From Chloroflexia bacterium (lineage in GTDB: Bacteria; Chloroflexota; Chloroflexia; Thermomicrobiales; UBA6265), in NCBI GenBank assembly GCA_013698495.1, contig JACCUV010000099.1, positions 1 through 11,114 on the forward strand: 11,114 bases of DNA. Direction: 5' to 3'. The notes below the pieces were generated by a model. That model did not search any database. It had not been told where the DNA came from and saw nothing but the letters and a program-made list of their open reading frames with translations. A program made the translations under genes and the position numbers. This document shows positions 1-5,440 of this stretch, one piece after another. Position 1 is the stretch's first letter; every line of letters starts with the position of its first letter.

Positions 1-8
1 CGTTGTCC

Positions 9-56
9 CGATCCGCCGTCCGCAAACCTGCCTGCCACTCGCCCTATAGCGGATCG
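9..56. repeat. Inverted repeat in the geneless left edge
   Basis: CGATCCGC at 9-16 and GCGGATCG at 49-56 form a perfect 8-bp inverted repeat around a 32-base loop. The first 146 bases hold no convincing coding region on either strand. This is the first of three inverted repeats in that stretch. It may belong to the 3' end of a transcript from outside the window or to a dispersed repeat; no T-run follows on either strand, so it is not a textbook terminator. Confidence 0.4.
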
Positions 57-62
57 CGAAAT

Positions 63-131
63 GGTTGACGCCTACTGTCTTGGTAGGGCTGCGGAGCTTG
101 CTCCGCCCGTCTTCCGCCAAAATCGTCAACC
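63..131. repeat. Nested inverted repeats downstream of the split-barrel gene
   Basis: GGTTGACG at 63-70 and CGTCAACC at 124-131 are a perfect 8-bp pair. Between them GCGGAG (91-96) and CTCCGC (101-106) form a 6-bp hairpin with a CTTG loop. The outer arm begins 16 bases past the stop of the minus-strand gene ending at 147, where a transcription end would be expected. No U-run follows in the minus-strand RNA, so a Rho-independent terminator is not proven. A dispersed extragenic palindrome is an equal alternative. Confidence 0.45.
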
Positions 132-146
132 TTTGTGACATCCACT

Positions 147-569
147 CTAGAACCCACGCATTCGGTGTGGGACAACGCGAATGTGTTCGGAGTATGAAGT
201 GGCAAAGCCTTCGGCGGTCATGCCAAGAGAGGTGAGACCTTCTGCGTATTTCTCGATGTAGTCAGGATAGTCCGTCGCGGGCGGCCCTCCCTTGAGGCGC
301 TCAGCCACACCGGAAATGACCACGATGTCACCGCCGTGTTCGGTGGAGTTGAAGTTGAGCGAGACGGTTCCGGATTTCTCGATGGCCCTGACCTTTGGCG
401 TGTTCGGTTGGCTGAATATGAGTACGGTATCTTCGTGCCACAGGAACCAGACCGGGCTTGGTTGCGGGCCGCCACTCGGAGCGATGGTCGTGAGCCAGAC
501 GATTTGCTCGTGCTCGAGTCGCTTCTGAACGCGCTTGCCGAATTCGGTGGAGAAATCGAGGTTAACCAA
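147..569 (-). CDS. PPOX-class F420/FMN-dependent split-barrel oxidoreductase (Rv3369-like)
   Basis: The protein is about 140 residues and resembles the pyridoxamine 5'-phosphate oxidase-like split-barrel family, in particular the Rv3369-type subgroup annotated as F420-dependent. Members bind FMN or F420 in the cytosol and reduce small substrates; the physiological substrate here is unknown. Recognisable segments are PVWFLW (39-44), SQPNTPKVR (53-61), GGDIVVISGVAE (79-90) and a C-terminal IRVVPHRMRG stretch. The open frame runs upstream to 782 into the guaB 3' end, but the extra 71 residues do not resemble the family. I chose the TTG at 567-569 because GAGAGG (minus strand of 579-584) lies 9 bases upstream and the length then fits the family. 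It follows guaB by 160 bases on the same strand, so co-transcription is possible but interrupted by two hairpins. Family assignment is firm; cofactor choice and start codon are inferred. Confidence 0.82.
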   Translation of the reverse strand: MVNLDFSTEFGKRVQKRLEHEQIVWLTTIAPSGGPQPSPVWFLWHEDTVLIFSQPNTPKVRAIEKSGTVSLNFNSTEHGGDIVVISGVAERLKGGPPATDYPDYIEKYAEGLTSLGMTAEGFATSYSEHIRVVPHRMRGF

Positions 570-623
570 CGAGGGAAGCCTCTCACGAAGGGAGAACCGG
601 CCTGCTGACGCAAGGCCAGCGCC

Positions 624-645
624 GGAGACGCTCCGCGGCGTCTCC
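624..645. terminator. Hairpin between guaB and the split-barrel gene
   Basis: GGAGACGC (624-631) and GCGTCTCC (638-645) form a perfect 8-bp GC-rich stem with a 6-base loop. It lies in the gap between guaB and the downstream minus-strand gene. There is no T-run on either strand, so it may be a weak or Rho-assisted terminator, an RNA processing or stabilising structure, or part of the leader of the next gene. Confidence 0.35.
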
Positions 646-709
646 TCCACAGTACGCTCGATTGGATGCCAGGGTAACCCGCCAATACGGGGCAACCCGA
701 ATGACCAGG

Positions 710-749
710 GGGTTGGCGCTGTCCAGTAGTTACGAGGCGCCGCCAACCC
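710..749. terminator. 9-bp hairpin spanning the guaB stop codon
   Basis: GGGTTGGCG (710-718) and CGCCAACCC (741-749) are a perfect 9-bp inverted repeat with a 22-base loop. The guaB stop codon (TAA, minus strand of 730-732) falls inside the loop. A stem at this place is typical of mRNA 3'-end protection or transcription end, but no U-run follows. The arm at 741-749 encodes part of the last residues of GuaB, so the repeat is constrained by coding as well. Confidence 0.35.
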
Positions 750-2283
750 GATAGTTCGGCGCTTCTTTGGTGACCGCCACATCGTGGGGGTGGCTTTCCC
801 TCAAACCGGCGGCGGTGACCTGGATGAATTGGGTGTGGTTCTTCAGGTGGACAATGGTTCCCGCCCCAACATAACCCATCGCCGAGCGCAGACCGCCGGT
901 GAGTTGAAAGACCAGCGGCCCAAGCGAGCCCTTGTAGGCGACGCGGCCCTCGATGCCTTCGGGCACGAGTTTGGAGACGTTGCCGATGTCTTCCTGAAAA
1001 TAGCGGTCCTTGGAGTACGATCGCGATTTCATCGCTCCAAGCGATCCCATGCCCCGATACTCCTTGAAACGTTCACCCTGGAAGATGATGACCTCGCCGG
1101 GGCTTTCGTCGAGACCCGCGAACAGGCTGCCGAGCATCACGCAGTCGGCTCCGGCGGCGATCGCCTTGGCGATGTCGCCAGAGTACTGAATGCCGCCATC
1201 GGCGATGACCGGAACGCCGCGCGGACCCGCGACTTTGGCGACTTCGTGAATTGCCGTGATTTGCGGGACGCCGGTGCCGGAAACGACACGGGTGGTGCAG
1301 ATCGAACCCGGCCCGACTCCCACCTTGACACCGTCGGCGCCGGCGTCGATCAGGGCGGCGGCGGCGGATCCGGTGGCGATGTTGCCGGCCATGATCGGAA
1401 TCGGCAATTGACACTTGAGCGAGCGCACCATATCGATCACGCCGACGTTGTGGCCGTGGGCGGTATCGACGATCAGGAGGTCGACCCCCTTGGCGACGAG
1501 GGCATGAGCGCGGCGCTCGGCATCCTTGCCGACGCCGACCGCGGCGCCGACGCGCAGGCGTCCACGGGCATCCTTGGTTGCATTTGGATATTGAATCTTC
1601 TTCTGGATGTCCTTGACGGTGATCAGGCCAGTCAGGTAGCCGTGTTCGTCGACAACCGGGAGTTTCTCGACCTTGTGGCGGTGCAGGATTTCGCTCGCCT
1701 GGTCGAGGGTGGTGCCAGCGGGCGCAGTAATAAGGTGTTCCCTGGTCATGACGTCGGAAATCAACTGGTCCGGGTCCTGAATGAAACGCAAGTCGCGGTT
1801 CGTGAGGATTCCAACGAGCTTGCCGCGTTCATCGGTGATCGGCACTCCGGAGATGTGGTAGCGCTCCATCACGGCCAGGGCATCGCTGATGTGCTGATCG
1901 GGACCGAGCGTGACCGGTTCGACGATCATGCCGGATTCGGAGCGTTTGACCTTGTCGATTTCGGCGGCCTGGTCCTCGATCGAAAGATTGCGGTGAACGA
2001 TGCCCATGCCGCCTTCGCGGGCCAGGGCAATCGCCAGCCTGGCCTCGGTCACGGTATCCATCGCCGCTGACAGGATCGGGATGTTGAGCACAATGTCGCC
2101 GGCAATCCGGGTGCTGGTGTCGACGGTGTGCGGCAGTACATCGGAGCGGGCTGGAAGCAGGAACACGTCGTCGAATGTCAGGCCGAGGCCGACAAACTTG
2201 TCCGATCGCATCGTCCGCATCGTCGAATCGGTTGGGGTTGGTTCGGCAATTGCGGCCTGCTCGGGCTGAACGGTGATGCTCAT
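730..2283 (-). CDS. guaB: Inosine-5'-monophosphate dehydrogenase
   Basis: GuaB oxidises IMP to XMP with NAD+, the committed step of guanine nucleotide synthesis in the cytosol. The 517-residue protein has the full family layout: an N-terminal barrel segment with LTFDDVFLLPARSDVLP (35-51), two CBS modules inserted at about 115-230 that in relatives bind purine nucleotides, then the rest of the TIM barrel. Visible active-site elements are the GVGPGSICTTR loop with catalytic Cys329, the Arg427-Tyr428 pair of the flap, and PEGIEGRVAYKG (441-452). The C-terminal PNYR motif is also present. The N-terminus carries about 28 poorly conserved residues before the family core, so Met22 or Met25 are possible alternative starts. 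An AGGAG lies 12 bases upstream of the chosen ATG, which is rather far. It follows parA by 74 bases on the same strand. No residue looks missing; the assignment is secure. Confidence 0.98.
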   Translation of the reverse strand: MSITVQPEQAAIAEPTPTDSTMRTMRSDKFVGLGLTFDDVFLLPARSDVLPHTVDTSTRIAGDIVLNIPILSAAMDTVTEARLAIALAREGGMGIVHRNLSIEDQAAEIDKVKRSESGMIVEPVTLGPDQHISDALAVMERYHISGVPITDERGKLVGILTNRDLRFIQDPDQLISDVMTREHLITAPAGTTLDQASEILHRHKVEKLPVVDEHGYLTGLITVKDIQKKIQYPNATKDARGRLRVGAAVGVGKDAERRAHALVAKGVDLLIVDTAHGHNVGVIDMVRSLKCQLPIPIMAGNIATGSAAAALIDAGADGVKVGVGPGSICTTRVVSGTGVPQITAIHEVAKVAGPRGVPVIADGGIQYSGDIAKAIAAGADCVMLGSLFAGLDESPGEVIIFQGERFKEYRGMGSLGAMKSRSYSKDRYFQEDIGNVSKLVPEGIEGRVAYKGSLGPLVFQLTGGLRSAMGYVGAGTIVHLKNHTQFIQVTAAGLRESHPHDVAVTKEAPNYRVGGAS

Positions 2284-2357
2284 TTGGGGGTGGCACTCCT
2301 GGGGCTAGGGCGAGGGGGGCGAACGGGGAACGGTCCCGGTCGCGTGCATCGCTAATC

Positions 2358-3125
2358 CTAACCCAGTCCCAGCCGTTCGATAAGCTCCTTGGTAAAGGCG
2401 CGGTAAGCGTGTCCACCCCGTGAGCCTGGATCGTACTCATCGATCGACTGCCCGTAGCTCGGCGCCTCGGCCAATCGAACTGAACGCGGTACGATCGTGG
2501 TGAAGATGCGATCCGGGAAGAATCGCCGCACTTCCTCGACCACGCTGGAGGAGAGGTTGGTGCGCGCGTCGAACATCGTCATCAGCACGCCAAGCACATC
2601 GAGCTCGGGATTCAACTGCCGCTTGACGAGGTCGACCGTGGCGATGAGTTGGGACACGCCCTCAAGGGCGAGAAATTCGCACTGAATCGGGATCACGACG
2701 TGATCGGCGGCAGTCAGCCCGTTGACGGTAAGTAGGCCGAGGGACGGGGGACAATCGATGATCGCGAGATCGTATTTCGACGCGAATGGCGTCAGCGATC
2801 GCTTGAGTCGACGCTCGCGGTGCACAACCGAAACGAGGTCCACTTCGGCGGCGGCCAGCATCGGTGTGGCGGGCAGAAGGTCGACCTGGACCCGGCCAGT
2901 CGCGATGGCGACATCCTCCACGCTGGCGTCATCGATCAGGAGGTCGTACATCGTGTGCGTGAGTTCGGACTTGTCGATGCCCAGGGAAGATGTCGTGTTG
3001 CCTTGCGGATCGAGATCGATCAGCAGCACGCGCAGCCCATGGGCGGCGAGCAACACGCTGGTGTTGACCGCGGTTGTGGTTTTTCCCACACCGCCTTTCT
3101 GGTTGGCGAACGCGATCACTCGCAT
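2358..3125 (-). CDS. parA: ParA/Soj-family chromosome partitioning ATPase
   Basis: This 255-residue protein is a ParA/MinD-type P-loop ATPase. Relatives bind DNA nonspecifically as ATP dimers and position chromosomes or plasmids together with a ParB that stimulates ATP hydrolysis. The deviant Walker A motif KGGVGKTT (10-17) carries the signature lysine Lys10. DLDPQGN (37-43) is the A' region and IIDCPPSLG (122-130) the Walker B region. It lacks the N-terminal helix-turn-helix of large plasmid ParA proteins, which points to the chromosomal Soj class. The frame stays open upstream to 3752, but that part lies across pyrF and is not real; the ATG at 3123-3125 begins the canonical MRVIAFANQKGG. 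No clear ribosome binding site precedes it. Unusually no parB follows; guaB does. It could therefore be a chromosomal Soj with parB elsewhere, or an orphan ParA-like positioning factor. Confidence 0.95.
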   Translation of the reverse strand: MRVIAFANQKGGVGKTTTAVNTSVLLAAHGLRVLLIDLDPQGNTTSSLGIDKSELTHTMYDLLIDDASVEDVAIATGRVQVDLLPATPMLAAAEVDLVSVVHRERRLKRSLTPFASKYDLAIIDCPPSLGLLTVNGLTAADHVVIPIQCEFLALEGVSQLIATVDLVKRQLNPELDVLGVLMTMFDARTNLSSSVVEEVRRFFPDRIFTTIVPRSVRLAEAPSYGQSIDEYDPGSRGGHAYRAFTKELIERLGLG

Positions 3126-3212
3126 GGTCGAGTGGCCGGGGTCGGTCGCAAACGATGCGGATTCGGATGACGATGAGGCAACCAAGGGCGTCCACCAGGA
3201 TCGTTGCGGCAA

Positions 3213-3230
3213 CCGGAAAACCCGGAAAAC
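3213..3230. repeat. Tandem 9-bp repeat between pyrF and parA
   Basis: CCGGAAAAC occurs twice without a gap (3213-3221 and 3222-3230), 15 bases past the pyrF stop and in the 119-base gap before parA. It may be a simple slippage duplication or a small binding site. The rest of the gap shows no terminator or clear promoter. Confidence 0.5.
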
Positions 3231-3244
3231 TTCGTGGTCAATGA

Positions 3245-4087
3245 TCAGACGCTGGTCGTGGACCTGATCGCGTTGATCTGGTTCCGATTCGATTCGGCGC
3301 TTTGTTGGGCGGCCCGGTCGAAGTCTTTTCCATTGCCCGCGTACATGACCGACCGCGATGCCGAGCAAAGCAGCCCCGTGCCTCGTGCGTTGAGTCCTGC
3401 CTGGAGCGAGGCTTTCAGGTCGCCGCTTTGGGCGCCGACGCCGGGCAACAGGATGAGCTGGTTTCCGACTCGCTCGCGGACCGATCGCAACTGCTCCGGA
3501 TAGGTGGCGCCGACAACCAACCCCACCGATGCGGGGTAGCGCTCCTCCCATTCCCGGCTCCGGTTGGCGACGGTCAGGAACAGCGGCCCGCCATCCCCGA
3601 CTGGGAGGTTCTGAAAGTCTCCACTGCCCGGGTTGCTGGTTTTGCAGAGGACGAGGACACCCTTGTTCTCGTAGTCCAGGAAAGGCGCGGCGGCATCCTC
3701 TCCCAAGTATGGGCTGACCGTGATGGCGTCGAAACCGAATTCCGTAAACCACCCGTGCGCATACGCCCGTGCCGTCTCGTCAACATCTCCGACCTTGCAG
3801 TCGAGAATGATCGGAATGTCTGCCGGGATGGCGTGACGAACGGCCCACAAGGCGTTGAATCCGGGCCGGCCGAGCGCGGCGAAGAATCCCAGATTGGGTT
3901 TGTAGGCGGCGGCGTACGGATGGGTCGCTTCGACGATGGCCTGGCAAAATGTCACCACCGATTCGACCGACGGTTCGAGGTGGGCGGGCAACTTGTCGAT
4001 CTTTGGGTCGAGTCCGACACAGAGTAAGGAGTCGATATCCCGCATTCGCTGCTCTACACGTTCGAAAAATGTGGCGTTCGGCATCAT
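3245..4087 (-). CDS. pyrF: Orotidine 5'-phosphate decarboxylase, group 2
   Basis: PyrF decarboxylates OMP to UMP, the last step of de novo pyrimidine synthesis. The 280-residue length and the motifs fit the longer group 2 (actinobacterial/mycobacterial type). Motifs in order are CVGLDP (23-28), AYKPNLGFF (61-69), the catalytic block LDCKVGD (95-101) with Asp96, Lys98 and Asp101, TVSPYLGED (123-131), PGVGAQSGD (215-223) and ASRSVMYAG (243-251). In many group-2 enzymes the residue after the catalytic Lys is Arg (DAKRGD); here it is Val, but Lys and both Asp are kept, so activity is expected. Two adjacent ATGs start the frame; GGAGAGG (minus strand of 4093-4099) lies 5 bases before the first and 8 before the second. 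It is the first gene of the minus-strand group and diverges from the dehydratase gene. Confidence 0.96.
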   Translation of the reverse strand: MMPNATFFERVEQRMRDIDSLLCVGLDPKIDKLPAHLEPSVESVVTFCQAIVEATHPYAAAYKPNLGFFAALGRPGFNALWAVRHAIPADIPIILDCKVGDVDETARAYAHGWFTEFGFDAITVSPYLGEDAAAPFLDYENKGVLVLCKTSNPGSGDFQNLPVGDGGPLFLTVANRSREWEERYPASVGLVVGATYPEQLRSVRERVGNQLILLPGVGAQSGDLKASLQAGLNARGTGLLCSASRSVMYAGNGKDFDRAAQQSAESNRNQINAIRSTTSV

Positions 4088-4210
4088 TGTGGCCTCTCCG
4101 GTGTCAACGTACTTGTAAAATGCCTAACTCTAAAGGTCCGTACACCGTTAGACCGAACTTTGTCAGGTGGTAGGGCAACGACCAGCACTATGTGACAATC
4201 AGGAACAGGT

Positions 4211-4238
4211 TTTACCTAACTTCACATGGTGGTACACT
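4211..4238 (+). promoter_or_regulatory. Candidate sigma-70 promoter for the dehydratase gene
   Basis: TTTACC (4211-4216, 4 of 6 to the -35 consensus) and TACACT (4233-4238, TAnAnT type) are separated by 16 bases. Transcription would begin near 4245. The rest of the divergent region from 4088 holds the pyrF ribosome binding site and no convincing minus-strand promoter; I found no riboswitch there. Only pattern matching supports this call. Confidence 0.4.
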
Positions 4239-4348
4239 GCGGGAGCGATTAACGAGATGTGGCTGGCCCCGACCCGTGCGGTGAGGCAAGCGCGTCTGGC
4301 AGCCATCCCCCGCTGGCAATTCGCCATCGCGCCCCCGCTACCTACATA

Positions 4349-5440
4349 ATGCCAGAAATGGCGTCGACTTTGGAGCGCGTCGCTTCGGCGAAGCCGAGTG
4401 GGACAAGATTTGTGATTGTTGAAAAGTCCACCGCGGTGGTGCCTGACGCCACCATCAAGGTATGGAATGGGCCATTGCCGACGTTGGCCGATGTCTATCG
4501 GGCGCGTGCGGTCATTCGGCAGCACCTGCCTCCGACGCCATTGTTGCGACCGGAGGCGCTCTCCGAGCGGTTGGGTTGCGAAGTCTTTGTCAAGTGCGAA
4601 AACCTGCAACCGACTGGGGCGTTCAAGATTCGAGGCGGGCTCTACTATATGAGCCAACTTGGCGACGCCGGGCTGGCGCGAGGAGTAGTGGGCGCCTCGA
4701 CCGGCAATCACGGACAGTCGCTTGCCTGGGCCGCGCGGGCCTACAACAGCAGTGCCACGATCTTCGTGCCGGAAGGCGCAAACGCACTCAAGGTGGCGGC
4801 GATGCGGAGGCTTGGGGCCAAGGTAATTCACTTCGGGCGCGATTTCGACGATTGCCTGCTGGAATCGCAAGCGTTCGCTGAACTCAATGACGCGGTGTTT
4901 GTGCATTCGGCTAATGAACCGAATCTGGTGGCCGGTGTGGCGACGCACACGCTTGAGATATTGGAAGAAGAACCGGATGTCGATGCCGTGTTCGTCGCCA
5001 TAGGCGGCGGGAGCGGTCTCTGTGGCGCCTGCTTGGCAGGAAAGGGCATTAAGCCGGATCTCCAGGTGATCGGCGTTCAATCGACCGGCGCCCCGACCGT
5101 GTACGAGGCGTGGAAATCGCGAACCTTGGTCCGGCTGGATTCATTAGACACGTTTGCCGAGGGAATTGCGACGCGCGAAGCGTTTGCGATGCCATCGCAG
5201 ATGCTTTGGGGCACAGTCGACGAGATCATGCTGGTTTCGGACGCCGATCTCAAACGAGCGATGTTGACGCTCATGGAAACAACCCGTTTGGTGGCTGAGG
5301 GAGCTGGAGCGGCAGGATTGGCCGGAGCATACGCGCGGCGAGAAATGTTCGCCGGGAAAAAAGTGGCGGTCATCGTATCTGGCGGCAATCTGACACTCGA
5401 TGTCTTGTCCGATGCAATCAATGAGGAGTGTGCGTGGTGA
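4349..5440 (+). CDS. PLP-dependent threonine/serine dehydratase-like enzyme (no ACT domain)
   Basis: This is a fold-type II PLP enzyme of the threonine/serine dehydratase family, which deaminates hydroxy-amino acids to 2-oxo acids. From the ATG at 4349 it has 363 residues. PTLADVYRAR (44-53) begins the conserved part. The PLP lysine is Lys93 in GAFKIRGG. The phosphate and substrate loop is STGNHGQ (117-123), the glycine loop is GGGSGL (219-224), and SGGNLT (344-349) binds the pyridine ring. There is no C-terminal ACT domain, so the isoleucine feedback of anabolic IlvA is not expected; a catabolic or side-reaction role is as likely, and related dehydratases for other substrates share these motifs. 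The start is uncertain: GTG 4259, ATG 4349 and ATG 4358 are all in frame and none has a good ribosome binding site. The first 40 residues are not conserved. The stop overlaps the next gene as GTGA. Confidence 0.88.
   Translation: MPEMASTLERVASAKPSGTRFVIVEKSTAVVPDATIKVWNGPLPTLADVYRARAVIRQHLPPTPLLRPEALSERLGCEVFVKCENLQPTGAFKIRGGLYYMSQLGDAGLARGVVGASTGNHGQSLAWAARAYNSSATIFVPEGANALKVAAMRRLGAKVIHFGRDFDDCLLESQAFAELNDAVFVHSANEPNLVAGVATHTLEILEEEPDVDAVFVAIGGGSGLCGACLAGKGIKPDLQVIGVQSTGAPTVYEAWKSRTLVRLDSLDTFAEGIATREAFAMPSQMLWGTVDEIMLVSDADLKRAMLTLMETTRLVAEGAGAAGLAGAYARREMFAGKKVAVIVSGGNLTLDVLSDAINEECAW

Noticed and set aside
570..782. Upstream extension of the split-barrel gene into guaB
   Set aside because: The extra 71 residues are not family-like and would overlap the guaB end; a TTG with GAGAGG upstream gives the expected length.
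784..2070. Long plus-strand open frame (about 428 codons) opposite guaB
   Set aside because: It lies fully antisense to a secure guaB, has a low-complexity Gly/Asp/Val-rich product, and is explained by high GC and codon bias of the true gene.
3126..3752. Upstream extension of the parA frame
   Set aside because: It overlaps pyrF in another frame and its product is Arg/Gly-rich without family similarity; the canonical ParA N-terminus begins at 3125.
4088..4200. Minus-strand promoter for pyrF
   Set aside because: TTGACA-like and CTGACA-like hexamers occur but none has a -10 at suitable spacing, so I did not call a promoter.
4228..4246. T-box-like stretch GGTGGTACACTGCGGGAG before the dehydratase
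   Set aside because: It resembles the T-box core TGGTACCGCGG but differs inside the most conserved part (extra bases, ACACTG for ACCG). It overlaps the candidate -10 element, and no specifier stem or terminator/antiterminator pair is evident in the short upstream region.
4199..5080. Minus-strand open frame (about 293 codons) opposite the dehydratase
   Set aside because: Antisense to a conserved PLP enzyme, Arg/His-rich product without motifs and no ribosome binding site.
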